Source of the DNA: Gamsiella multidivaricata
Taxonomy: Eukaryota > Mortierellomycota > Mortierellomycetes > Mortierellales > Mortierellaceae
Assembly: GCF_025024155.1 (NCBI RefSeq)
Contig: NW_026251713.1
Span: forward strand, 310,001 to 374,000
Length of the DNA stretch: 64,000 nt
Direction: 5' to 3'
Shown here one piece after another: positions 44,421 to 55,892 of the stretch (the first letter of the stretch is position 1; the number at the start of each line of letters is the position of its first letter). The position numbers and the translations under genes were made by a program. Below the pieces are notes generated by a model. That model made no database searches. It was not told the origin of the DNA and saw only the letters and a program-made list of their open reading frames with translations.

Positions 44421-45995
44421 AAAAAGAGATGAAGGGCAGAGGGAGGATGGGTGTGGAGAGTGAAAAGAAAAAGAGAGAGAGAGGATGTTCAAAAAAAGAA
44501 AGGATGAAAAAATAAATGCAAATGCTGGAGCCGGTCCCCGGTGATGCGCACGCTGCGTGTGATTGCTGTTGAGGATTTGCGCCGAAACAAATGGAGGGAT
44601 GAAGGGATCGCCGTGAGCACAAGAGGGAACAAGCGGACAGCAGGTAACGCACAGAACTAGCCAGCAGGACGAGAAGAGGAGGAGATCAACAGAGGGACAG
44701 AGGGGCAGAAGCAGAGACGAAGAATGGGTTAAATGCAAATGAGCCGGGTCTCATCAGGGTTTGAGCAGACGACATGTAATAACAAAAAAAAAAACTGTAA
44801 TGGCAGATATGCGTGTTTGTTTGTGTATCGGCGTTGTTTATGTGTTGTGTTGTTGTGTTGTGTTGTGCGATCATGCAGACAGCGAGATACAATGAAAAAA
44901 AATACACCAACCTCCACAGCCTCGACAGTGACCTAGAGACAGCGGTGTTCGGCTAGGAAGAGAGGACAGCGAGTGTGCGGTTGCTGTAATGGTTGTGGTT
45001 GTTGCTGTTGTCGGCTGTGGCAGCGGAAGGAGGAAAGAAGCGAGGGAACAAAGGACTCAGAGAAGAGGAGAAAGAAGAGACCAGTGGGGAGGGGGGGCGG
45101 GGGTGTTGATATTATGTAGTTTTTTTTTTCTCGTCATCGGTTTCTGTACGATGTATTTCGCTGCATCCATCGCATGGTGCATCGGATGAGGTTGATCGAC
45201 TCCTAACATACAGTCCATGCATCGAGATGCACCTTCGCCAGCAACCATCATCAGACCACCAACCACCAGTATTACAATATAGACACACACCCCCCTGTCT
45301 CTCCTCCATCCCGCGCCATCTGATCGATACGTTGTCTCGAGTACAGCTCGTTACGGCACGATCTCCCAATGCATCATGCAGGCACCACTGTTTTTATACT
45401 CTACTTCAAACACAAAATGAAGTAAAAGGAGCAGACCTTCTTCAGTCACCACCCCGCACATACTTCACACGCCCTTGCAAGCGTCCCAGGGACTCGATTT
45501 GTTGACAACAAGCGCCCAATTTATTTCGTATAATTATCGATTTTGGCGGGAAAAAACTTTTTTTATTTCTTGTCATGAGTGCTGGCTATGGCCCCGATTG
45601 TCCAAACAATGGTATCAGCTGAAGTAAACGCCCCCCCGCTCTTCCACAAGAAATGCCGCGCTTTTTTCTGTGCTGGCGCAGTCGCCCGATTTATGGTGAC
45701 GGAGGGGGACACAGAGAGCACTCGTCTACCACACCCCAGGGGGGTGTTCCTCCCCCTACCCTGGTCAAACATGGCAAATGAAATCGCCGCACCGCTCCGA
45801 GATGAGGTCAGCAAGCGTGCTTACGAGTGCAACGTGTGCCTATCCGACGACGCAATGATGCCCCCCCCCATTCATGCCCCGCCCCTGCTGCGTTCAAATC
45901 TCAATCAAGTGCGTTTGGTGATTGTTTATTACAAACGGCTATATTCATATATCCATGCAGGTTCGGCGCTATATACTTGACATGTAATGAATGGG

Positions 45996-46073
45996 GTGTG
46001 TGTGTGTGTGTGTGTGTGGGAAAATGGTGGGACATGCAAAAGATATTGGAAGGATGTGTGTGTGTGTGTGTGT
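45996..46073 (+). repeat. Two GT dinucleotide tracts
   Basis: A 23-bp GT run at 45996-46018 and a 19-bp run at 46055-46073, followed by tgta variants. They lie just 3' of the pseudokinase-ankyrin stop codon (46117). Confidence 0.95.
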
Positions 46074-46116
46074 ATGTGTGTGTATGTCTGTATGAATCTG
46101 AAGACGATCTACGTCT

Positions 46117-49112
46117 TTATCGGAAGATCCCTTGCATGCCGCCCATATTATGCAGTATCATCTCCCGCTTCTTCTTGATATGAAGATCATAATAGCGGTT
46201 GGCGCAGTCCAGCTGTATCTGCGGTGCCAGGCGCACGGGCTTGACCTTGGCGCGCAGTCCCGTCGGGTCCAGCTGTCCCGCCTCCGTGAGAACCTTGACG
46301 ACAACCTTCTCTCGCCTTGGTGCACCAGCCTTGCCCGTCCACAACTTAAGGAGCTCCCTTGTCTTCGTCCTCAGGTTGACAAACTTGTCTGTTGCACGAC
46401 CTGTCATCGTCATACAGGACTCGATCGCACGGTCGATCGATTCGGGCTCAGAGGCAAGGACGTCGGTGTTCAAGATTGTGCGAGCAGCCTCGAAATGCAG
46501 GTATTTGGCTGCCAGTGACAACACATTGCCGTCTCGGGGCGCTTGGATCGACGTATCGGCTCCCTTGGCCACCATCCTGTTCATGACCTCGACCACGTCC
46601 TCGGGCGAGATCTTGGGGTTTTTCATTAGCAGGTGCAAGGGTGTGTAACCCTGGACATCCCTGGCATTCACCTCTGCGCCAGCCTCGAGAAGCATTTCAA
46701 GTGCTGCAAATAGATGCGCCGAGTCATTCTCGTTCTTAAAGGGTATATAGCGGTCCAGGAGGATATGCAGGCAGTTCTGTTCGGATCGCTTAGCGAGGAG
46801 AGAAATATCGGCATCCTGATCCATGAGCTCTTTCAGAATAGGGAGCGAGCTGGGAAGGAAATGTCCGACGCATGTCTGGACGGGCGTAATCTCGCACTCG
46901 AGCGAGTATGTTGGCACGATCGCGTATCCATTGATGTCGTGCCCAGAGAGAATATACCACTCCGTCATGTCTGGGTTGGAAACACTGACAGCTTGATGGA
47001 GGGTTTGTGGACGAGTAAAGGAACGCACATGACTAGGGCCGGGTGAGCTAGAGCGGGTGCTGTTTGACCGTGTGTATGTGCTGAGAGCGTCGGCGTCAAT
47101 ACTATCAGAGACTGCGTTCACACAGAAAAAAAAAAAAAGTATTGCCAAATCCAGGTTAGGGTCTTGAAATCATTGGGTCGAGGAACCATAAAACACCAAA
47201 AAAAAAAAAAAAAAAAATGACTCAGGAAAACTTACCGACAGTGGCCACAGACATACCCATTTCTTCTCCAGGTAACATCAGCATATCCATCGGCTCAACA
47301 ACAACAAGCATCTGCAAAGTCTCCTCAACAACCTCAAGCGGTGGCCTCGACTCTGCTTCACCCTCCCAGCACATCTTGTAGAGCTGCTCGTAGATCTCGG
47401 GTGTGCCAGCAATCGTCTCCTCGCGAAGGCCCTTTACAATGGCTGAAGACAATTGCTCCATGTTCTTGGAGAGCCTAGGACCAGCTTCGGCGCGTGCAAT
47501 GATCTCATCAAAAGGAATCCGTCCTGAGGACAGTTCCCAGAGCAGGATACCGAGCGAATACACCTCCCAGTCAGGTGAATGATCCTTTTTGCCCTGGAGT
47601 TTTTCGGGCGCCATATAGACCAGTAATGAGGATGGAGAAGGCTGGGCCGTCATTTGGCATGGTGCCGCGGTGATGAGGCCTGCTGGGATACCAAATCCTG
47701 TGAGGATGGCAACACCCTCATTGTCGATGAGAATGTTTCCAGAGTGCATTGTACAAGGCACGCCTTGTGATGTCAGGAACCGAAGGCCCTGGGCAATGTC
47801 AAGAGCTAGTTTGTAGCGCTCAGGCCATTGGATAGAATCAAAGTGGTGATCGAGGAACTGGCGGAGAGATCCATAGTTGGGCTGCTGGAGTAGAAGGGCT
47901 GGAATCTGACTTGAGTTCGCAGTGGTGGATATATTTGGGAGATAGCCATACAGCTGGATGATTTGCCGGCATTTACGTAGCCTATGTAGGGCTTGGATCT
48001 AGACACCGAGAGGCATGTTCTGTTAGTCACACGATGCCACGCGCCCAAGTTGTACAAGGAAAAGAAGAATCAAAATCGGCCGCAGAGCCGTTGTGCTATG
48101 CACCTTTACGATTCGTGCACGATAAACCAAAGAAAGAAAAATAGTACTGTAGAGAATTGAGAGCGACAACCGCATTGGTGCACATGTACTTGGGGCGAAG
48201 GAAAAACAACAATCAACAACAACCTGGAACAAAACAAACAAAAAAGAGCACATTCTGCAATGGGTGAACTGTTCCCCAAAAGAAGGTACGAAGGAGGCAG
48301 ATGGACGGATGAAGAAAAAAAAAAAAAAAAGGCCGTGGCGGTTGGCTAGAAGGTCTAGTACGGTAGCATGGGCGAATGCAGTGTGTTGAACAAGGCAAAT
48401 GAGCAAAGATGTTTTGATACGGCGGTGTTTGAAGCGACGCAGGTACCCATGTGCTACTCCGTCTGTCGCGTGTGCGCGTAGATGAAGACGACGCATTTTT
48501 TTTCTTGCACCAAGCAGACCATTGCTCCAGGGATATGGCAGAGGGGATAAAAGAATCGGATGCTGCAGTATGTGTTATCTTTACCTCATGAAGGACATCC
48601 TGTGGGGAACCCCACTTGTCGACCGGAACAACCTGGACCTGGCACTGCTTCCAAGTAGCGACCTGCACTTGCTGGATGCCTCCGATCATATCGGAGTGCT
48701 TGGCGTTGTTGGCTGTGATGGGGACGGGCACGCTGCTGACCTGCATCAGCTCCTTCATGAAGACGGGCCGACACGTCTGTTGAAGCCATTGAAGACTTTG
48801 GCGGTAGCTATCGAGATCGACTGGTTGGTGATTTTCTTCCGTGAGAACTCCCATGTCGTGCTGATGGGGGCTCGAAGTGGGGGCGGCGGATGTGCCGGAG
48901 GATATGCTGCCGCTTCTGATGCTGTTGCTCTTGAAGAGTCCGACGAGCTTGCTGGTGGTGGAGCTGTTTTGTGTGTCGCTGTTTGTGTCGGTGTCTTTGG
49001 GGAGGCTTTTGTTGCTCTTGCCGCTCTTGCCGCTCTTGATTGAGCTGGCGGAGGAGATTTCGTCGGTGACTATTGTGGCCTTGGGTATCATCATGGACTG
49101 CATGCCGAACAT
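46117..49112 (-). CDS. Pseudokinase-ankyrin protein
   Basis: 761 residues from exons 49112-48585, 47998-47236 and 47111-46117, phases closing. Residues 1-100 are Ser/Lys/Thr-rich. A protein-kinase fold spans about 140-410: a glycine-loop-like start (GGIQQVQVATWK), an alpha-C-like HEIQALHRLRKCRQIIQLYGYL, hinge and helix ALDIAQGLRFL, YMAPEKLQGK, DWEVYSLGILLWELSSGRIPF, and CWEGEAESRPP. All three catalytic anchors are lost: the VAIK lysine is Val (VQVV, 159-162), HRD reads PCT (257-259) and DFG reads GFG (277-279). The C-terminal half has ankyrin-like repeats (ADISLLAKRSEQNCLHILLD; LLEAGAEVNARDVQGYTPLHLLM; VAKGADTSIQ..GNVLSLAAK). A scaffold or signalling role, not phosphorylation, is inferred. 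The leader is strongly pyrimidine-rich on the coding strand. Confidence 0.85.
47201..47217 (+). repeat. A-run in a pseudokinase intron
   Basis: A-run of about 19 residues (near 47199-47217) in the second intron of the pseudokinase gene, close to its donor at 47235. A second A-run of about 13 lies at 47127-47139, close to the acceptor. Confidence 0.8.
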
Positions 49113-49194
49113 GGCTTGTATGTTGTGTGGGGAGGAGAGCGAGGGAGGATGGAGTTGCTTGAGATGTCTCTGGGGGAGGGAAGAGACTGCGAGA

Positions 49195-49420
49195 AAGAGA
49201 GAGTGAGAGTGAGAGTGAGAATGAGAGTGAGAGTGAGAGAGACTGCGAGAAAGAGAGCGTGAGAGAGAGAGAGAGAGTAAGAGGGAGGAGGAGTGAGAGG
49301 AGGAGAGGGAGGACGGGTGAGAGGAGGGGTGGGGGAGGGAGAAAAGAAGAGGGAAGAAGAGGAAAGAAGAGAAAGGGAGAGAGAGAGGAGAAAGGGTGTT
49401 CAGGGCCTGTGAGAAAACGA
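49195..49420 (+). repeat. Purine-only leader tract (GAGA/GTGAGA) upstream of the pseudokinase gene
   Basis: More than 200 bp of almost pure G/A with GAGT, GAGA and GAGG repeats on the + strand, which is a CT-rich tract on the pseudokinase coding strand. It starts about 80 bp upstream of that ATG. Confidence 0.9.
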
Positions 49421-52400
49421 TAAAAGAGGGTGGAAAATGAGAGGGATGAAAGAAGATTAAGGCAATGGCGACTCTATTGTGTATTGAATTGGAACTCAAC
49501 AACTCTTTTTTGTTAAAAACGGACCTCGGGGGTGGTGCTTAGGAATGCGGACAGAGTTGATCGATTAAAAAAAAACAAAATAGAAACCAAAAAATGTGGG
49601 TCTGGAAGGCGCAGGAGAGGGGGAGGAATGAGAATCTGGCGGTTAGATTCAAGGGCGGGAGAGATCGCACGCGAGAGGGCTGCGCTGTCGAGGAGAGAGG
49701 GGGACCTGAGGTTAGTACGCGACTGAGAGAAGGAGTAAAAGAGGCAAAGAAGGAATGAAGGAGCGGAGGAGGGGGATACCGAAAGGGTGATGGGCGGTAG
49801 ACTAGTCTAGCCTACAACCACTCGCGCCCTGCTGCTTTACAGTTTTTACAGTTTGGGTTACTGTGTTCATGCTCACCCGCTCTTCCTCTTCCTCTCTTGG
49901 TCACACTCTTCTGGCCTCTTTCCTATTGCGATTGGACCTTGAAGTGATCCCTCAATGCATCTTCAATGCATGGATATGTCAGTGGACTTCGCCGCTCCAT
50001 AGTGCGGCCGTGGAATTAGTCCATGAACTGTGATGTGCATGCGCATGAACATGCACACCGGTGGAAACGTATCCTCGCCCCTGCGTGCATCCATCCATCG
50101 CACCATCTGCGATAACCTCCCCCGCTGGTCGTATCTCTCTCTACCTGTCTGTCCCCAAGTAGCTCCTTGTGGAAGGCATGCGGTCTTTTGAATACAATCA
50201 GACCGGTCAGCCACATCGTCCCCGTGCTCTCATGGGTCTCTCTCTCTCTCTCCATGTATACAAAACACCACTCGAGTCCCTCTAGACTTTTTTTCCCCAT
50301 GTATTTCTTGTATTTCTTATTTGTGTCCAATACAACAACCTTTTTGTTCATGGCCAACGAGTCTCCTGTTGTTTATGCTCTATTCATATGGCAGCTCTTT
50401 CTTTTCTTGACCTGGCGCCCACTGATATATCTTAGTTGCTACAATCTGGGCTGGACGGCAGTTGCTCTACAACCTTGAGTTGATCGAGTGCAACCAAAAA
50501 AGAGACAACAATTAAGACAAAACCCCCAATCTTTCTCGGTCGGTTCATGATCTCACTTTTTTTTTTTTTTTTTTTTTTGGACCTACAGTAACTATCCGAC
50601 ATAACATCGTTCCTTTATCACAGGCAATGACATTCATTTCTGAAGCTTACTTTATCTATATATAATAATACATACTGAACATGGAGGAAACAAAGAGAGC
50701 TCACCGCGGAATAGAAAAAAACAACATCTGGAAATGAAAAAACCAACAAGGCGGTGGTACATGTACATGGAAAAAAACACAACACACGGAGCAGTGATTT
50801 CAGTTCTATGAGAGCACACATCGAGACCTCCAAATGAACGAGAAGAATATGAATATAGGAAAACCGTGTAGTCTACACTTTGCACTGCCGCCTGGATATT
50901 CTCGTCCACGTAGCTTTGTAGCGTGGAAAAATTACCAAAATGCATCCTCCCCTCGCAAGGATCCTTGACTATCCTGTCTATGGAAAGGGCTAACGATAGT
51001 CTGGATGTACATCACGGTCCCTGGAGAGTACGTATCGTATGTAAAGGTCTTTTTCATATATTTTTCCTTTTACATTCATTTGGGTACCTATTGCTATTGA
51101 GTGTTCCGTGTTCACCAGCAACGCATTGGCAACCATAGTACAGCTCTAGACGTAGGGCAGCTTCTTTAATTTTCCGCGTCGGAACATTTACAGCAGCAAG
51201 GTACTAGAGGTACTCATGGAGATAGTCGTATCAAGGCGAAAGGACGTATGAAATAGCCCTTTTGCTCCCCCTCAAGCTCCGTCCTATGGCTGCAAGACAA
51301 ATCACTGGGGACCCAGTCGACGGAGATTGATGGTACGCGTAGAGATAGTGCAACTCCACCCACCGAGAAATTGTACCTATACAGTGATGTGCACTAGTGC
51401 ATTGGTGCATTAAGATAACGGTAAGGGGTAGCTTTCAAAAAAAAAATATATATATATGAGGACAAATACGCGCCAGGACCCGGGGCGGGGATACCCTGTG
51501 GAAAGGCCCATTGACGTTAAGGCTTTCTAAGTTTCTGGAGCGACTTCCGCAAACACGCCTGACCAGCCATTGTTCAGCTCGCGCTCTTTGTTCGTGTCAT
51601 GCTTCCGCTCTCAGGCTGCCCAATCATGATGCCCGGTCCTTGCGAGCATCTCGTGAGTGGAGTATGAAAAATCCCGCCACAACGAACTCTGATTGCAGAT
51701 GATAGGGTATCCAACCTTCCTCCTCTCACACGCCTCTGCTTCTTCAATGGACCGGATTCCTGTTGGGCAGTGGGAGCGAGCAGGGGGGGGGGTATGACAT
51801 GAAAACTAGGTTGGTTTGCTGTATATCTGTATATTACAGTTTTTTTTTATCGCAAGAGCTAAAGGCCAATGACCTCCATGACAATCATTCAGGCACGAAA
51901 GGTTTCGCTATTCATGAACCTATCCGGTATCTGGCGAATATGCTACCCAGACTCTCTCTGGTTCAGCCTTTTTTTTTTGTTTTTTTCCCCTTCATCAAGC
52001 CAGCCAACCCAACTTTTGGGAAAGTGAATTTGAATAGTCTACATCCATCCCAACACTCGTGCGAGGAGGCGCAAGGCTAGCCCGAAACTTTATTCTGTTA
52101 GTGCTATGGAAACCTGTGTGTGTGTAACAATGTCGTTGCAAGCTTGGACCCCCTCCTTGTCTATCTGTTTATATTTCGCCCATCTCATCTCTTTTCAAAA
52201 TGGCTTGCAGGTTATAAAAAAAAAAAAACCAGGATCTTCATTTAATTTAGTGCTCAATCGCGTTGGGCTGTTTTTTTTTCTTCCATCTTGACGGCTTCAT
52301 ACTCGTCGTTGTGAACGAAGGAAGAAAGAAAGAAAAAAAAAGAAGAAAAAGGAGAGCCGATGCTTGGATGTTGCGCTAACATTCCTTGACGTGTATGTGA

Positions 52401-52545
52401 ATAGACCGATCGAGATAAGGATCTTTTCTTTTTCTTTTTTTTTTTTTTTTTTTATCTCGCAGGAGAGTGGGACACAAAGTCAGAACTTCGCATTCATTAA
52501 ATATTGTCCAACGCAGAAAAGGGTAATCAGGTGTTTTCTGTCTCT

Positions 52546-52938
52546 TTATTGGCTTGCGTCCAGATTGTAAAGTTGTTGTCCAGGAGTCTCTATTGATGCC
52601 GTTGTTGTTGTCGTCTGTTTGCTGTTATTGCTGTTATTGCTGTTATTGTTGTTGCTGTTGTTATTGTTGTTCATCTGTTTGATCTCGTGTCCAAGTTCAC
52701 TGTCCATGAGCAGAGACAAGTGCACAAAAGAAAAAAAAGCCCTTACATGTAGACTGCAAGGCGCGTCCGTGTCCTGGTTTGTGTTGCCGAGATATCTCTT
52801 ATCTTCCGTCCTACAGAGATCATCAATGAGATGATGGACCAAGCGAGAGTGGGTCGTGTTAGTGAAACTGGGGATGACAGGGTGGCCTCCCCCTATGCGG
52901 GTGCGAGACATGAAGGATATGCGATGGTTAAGATCCAT
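52546..52938 (-). CDS. Hypothetical 130-aa protein (doubtful)
   Basis: An open frame from ATG, MDLNHRISFMSRTRIGGGHP, with a fairly mixed composition for 75 residues (SRLVHHLIDDLCRTEDKRYLG), a hydrophobic patch, and an Asn/Ser then Thr-rich stretch produced by the trinucleotide-like tract at 52620-52672. It ends GQQLYNLDASQ. No family is recognised. A possible donor (CAT|GTAAGG at 52746) and acceptor (GACAG at about 52703) could remove the hydrophobic patch. It may be a young or spurious gene. Confidence 0.22.
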   Translation of the reverse strand: MDLNHRISFMSRTRIGGGHPVIPSFTNTTHSRLVHHLIDDLCRTEDKRYLGNTNQDTDAPCSLHVRAFFSFVHLSLLMDSELGHEIKQMNNNNNSNNNNSNNSNNSKQTTTTTASIETPGQQLYNLDASQ

Positions 52939-53630
52939 GGAATAGATATGGAAATAGACGTCTGTTTGTTATTATTCATCCACAGTATGCGGAGTCAGGC
53001 GCATCCTGCATGTTCAACGCATGCTGCACCGTGATTTGTTTCGAGGCATTGTAGACTTTTTTTTGCAATTGCCAGGGGCTTATGGAGGGAAGAGAGGATC
53101 TAGACAGGAGTTGTGGGCCTATACTTGGGGCCACTATCCTGCCCCCGATCATGTAAATACAGCGGCAGGGTCATATGGGGCATATCAAGATGGCGTTGCA
53201 TCAACCGACACTATACCATCTCCACAAAAATGTATATGCATCGTCAAATGGCGTCTACATTTTCCCTTTTATTTTTTCTGGACAGCTCCGCGGTTGAAGT
53301 TTCTTTTTTTTTTCTACCATGGTCTCGAGTCTTTGAAAAGTTTGGGTCTGACAGACAGCTCTTCGGGCCTTGTGCGAGGCGGGGTGGAGAGATTGTCCTA
53401 CTCAAAGATTAACAATCGTGGACGATGCAACCCAAAACCCCATTTATGTTATCTTCTCCACAAACACCAGCAAAGTTGCCCATCAACAAACACAAAACAC
53501 CGGTTTGCCCCCCTTTTTTTTTTTGTGATCCAACCTTGGATCAACCTTAGATTAAAACCATCGCGCCCGCTCATGGTTTTTACGGTTGGCAGATCTATTC
53601 CGCGGAAGGGGAAGTCGAATAATCCTCAGG

Positions 53631-53650
53631 GCAGGGCAGGGCAGGGCAGG
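53631..53650 (+). repeat. (GGGCA)4 tandem repeat
   Basis: Four tandem pentamers in the gene-poor region, just upstream of an A12 run. Confidence 0.9.
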
Positions 53651-54414
53651 AAGAGCGATTTCTCAAGTGAAAAAAAAAAAAAGTATCTTTTGACTTCTTG
53701 CTCATTGCACATACATGCTCCCATAAATTTCACTGCTGTGCTTCATACTTGAGTGCAGCCACTTCCCTTCTTTGCAATCTATTACAATTGATAATACCTG
53801 GCCATGAAAATGATAGCATGATTGACTGTGTGTCTTCTTTCCAGAGCCTTTGTGTGTACGTTTCAAGGAGATACGTCCTTTCTTATCGTGCCATAGCAGC
53901 ACAAAGTTATAATCTGGCAATAATCGCGACGTGTACAGTACAGATGAAATAAGATGCGGGCACTGCCCTGTGCTGCTCTCACCGTGTCCCCACATCCGTA
54001 TAAGCTACAGCACTCAAAAGTTAAAGCGCACGAGGATCAAAAGCGATGCTAGATCTTGACAAGAACAAGTTGCACAGAAATGGCGGCTTCGCTTCTTTGA
54101 GGCAAGAGCAAGCATGCTCATCCTCTCCTTGCAGTAAAATCTTTTTTTTTTTTCATCTTCTTCATTACTGTCCATATATTTACATGCAACAGGATGTGTT
54201 GTTCCGAACGACAATATATATCTGTATGTTTTATTGGGAGGACAATGTTTCTGCGACGTTATATAGCGAAGTCCGGTTTGCTCATCCTTGCTACTGCTTC
54301 CATTGGTATCATAGATCCATTGTGCACCCTGTTTTTTTACTGTACACGCTCGTACAGGCGTCCATATTAATGCCCAGCCCTATGTCCATTTTGATATCCT
54401 AGCCCGAGGTCATC

Positions 54415-55716
54415 TTAAGCGACGGCAAAACGCTGAGCGGCGCGGTCAAAAAGGCTCGACTTCAGATCCAAGTCCTGCAAGTACGAGTGATTGGGCGCCA
54501 CGCTCTGCAATTGCCTAGAATGTTGGTAAGTGGATAGTAAAACAATGACAGTATCAGCAACCCTCCAACGTTATACATGGCCCTGACCTCTGCCAAACGA
54601 ACCGTTCTGATAAAACATACTGGACAAGGGCACTGATATCCTCTGTGGGTTTGCTCATCAAAGTTGACAGAACGATCAGGTTCACAATTGCGTCCGTGTT
54701 GGTGGGTTCCTTGGAAAGAGCCTCTTGCAAAATACCATGCGCCTCTGAATATTGTCCCATCTGAATATTACAAGCGGCCTCTCCGACTAGCGACTTGACC
54801 GTAGGTGATGTGCTTGAGGTGGCGATCTCCTCGTAAATGTAGTACGCATTCTGGTAACGATCGCCTCCTCCGACACGGAGACCCACCCAGGCCTCCATCA
54901 ATTGAGCTAACATAGCGTCCTCAGCCCATGATTTGCAAGCCTCCACTTCCTTTTTGGCCAGATCAACGCGGTTCATTTGCAGATAGATTTGAACGACGAC
55001 CGCCACACTAATATCGATACATACACAAAAAAAAAGAAAAAAAAAAAAAAAGAAGAGATTAGCGATCCATCAGTGACATCCGTTTGCTCCAGTGCAGACC
55101 ACAACTCCTCGTTACCTTTCAAGATGGTTATTATGGGGCAATAGGACAGTTAATGCCTCTTCGACCAGACCTTCGGATGCCAGGACCTGTCCTACTACGA
55201 CCTTGACCTCCAGCGCCGTGACTTCAGGCTGAGGATCATCGGGTGAATGAACCTGGAGCAATTCTCTCAAATGTGCTAGGGCTGCATCACGTCCTGCAGA
55301 GTCAGCCGACTGAACGGCGTCCAAGTAAACAGCCTGTGCCTTCAGTGCCTGGAGTCCTAGGCCATGGGACTCTGTGATTTCCTGTGCCACACGAGCATAG
55401 TCCTTAGTAGCGATCAGTGACCGGAAAAGAAAGAGGTCAAGCTGGTGGGCTGTTGCCTGGTTGGCGGAGGTACGGGTCTTGGACGAGGTGGTATCGGCGA
55501 CGACTTGGTTGTAGTTACCTGATTGGCGATATTCAAGAAGGATAAAGCGGCAGCGAAGAAGCGTTAGTGTCGCCTCTGGTTACGAGACAAGGCAAGGAAC
55601 GCTTGTCGTGAGCACAGAGTGGAGTCGCAATCTTGTTCCTGGTCAGTGAACGACTAAGATGGTGCCGTACCCGAGTAAAAAAGATTGCGGATGGCAAAGA
55701 GGGTGTTTTCGTCCAT
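54415..55716 (-). CDS. COPE: Coatomer subunit epsilon
   Basis: Subunit of the COPI vesicle coat for Golgi-to-ER transport. Exons 55716-55671, 55518-55116, 55007-54603 and 54514-54415 give 317 residues (human epsilon-COP is 308). The N-terminus is MDENTLFAIRNLFYSGNYNQVV, typical of the family. The rest is helical and TPR-like: FLFRSLIATKDYARVAQEI, a 90-residue repeat array, LQMNRVDLAKKEVE, LMEAWVGLRVGGGDRYQNAYYIYEEI, LVGEAACNIQMGQYSEAHGILQEALSKEPTNTDAIVNLIVLS, and a C-terminal LDLKSSLFDRAAQRFAV. These last motifs are diagnostic. It lies 176 bp downstream of the Mtf2-like stop on the same strand, so the Mtf2 3' end and COPE promoter are close together. Confidence 0.95.
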
Positions 55717-55882
55717 GGTGATGTTGATGGATTGTGTGTGATGAAGGAGTTGTAAAGATGTCAAGTTGCGCGATGAAGAGGTCTAGGATGATGTCGCGCT
55801 CTCAAGTTGCCAGCACATCCAAATTGCGGCTGGTGGCTTTCGTTCGAGAATCTCTTTCGGTCAAGGGGATTGCTTGCAAGCG

Positions 55883-55888
55883 TTTATT
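55883..55888 (-). terminator. Poly(A) signal AATAAA very close to the Mtf2-like stop
   Basis: AATAAA on the minus strand a few bases after the TAA. If used, the 3' UTR would be only about 20-30 nt, which fits the short spacer to the COPE gene. Confidence 0.5.
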
Positions 55889-55892
55889 AACT

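Larger units (their letters stand above)
44155..46116. other. Intergenic, repeat-rich
   Basis: About 2 kb holding the promoter side of the KH gene and the 3' side of the pseudokinase gene. It contains an (ATGAAA)n tract (44381-44420), a nearby direct duplication of ggaagtgtgcgt (44341 and 44361), TGTTG repeats (44841-44868) and GT repeats (45996-46018, 46055-46073). A 133-codon + strand frame at 45579-45980 is not protein-like enough to call. Confidence 0.5.
49113..54414. other. 5.3-kb gene-poor region
   Basis: The longest stretch here without a convincing gene. After the pseudokinase leader it contains homopolymers (T23 at about 50557-50579, G10 at 51783-51792, T run near 52438-52453), an AT repeat (51449-51457), a (TTATTGCTG)n-like tract (52620-52672) and four GGGCA units (53631-53650). 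Only one minus-strand frame (52546-52938) is faintly gene-like. It could hold non-coding RNA or the remains of a lost gene; nothing in the sequence settles which. Confidence 0.5.

Noticed and set aside
45579..45980. 133-codon + strand frame with Cys-containing segment
   Set aside because: Composition is irregular, it crosses C-runs, and the apparent CNVC motif has no partner residues for a zinc site.
53021..53752. 243-codon + strand frame in the gene-poor region
   Set aside because: Contains several homopolymer-encoded Phe and Lys runs, no recognisable domain and no codon-level sign of selection.
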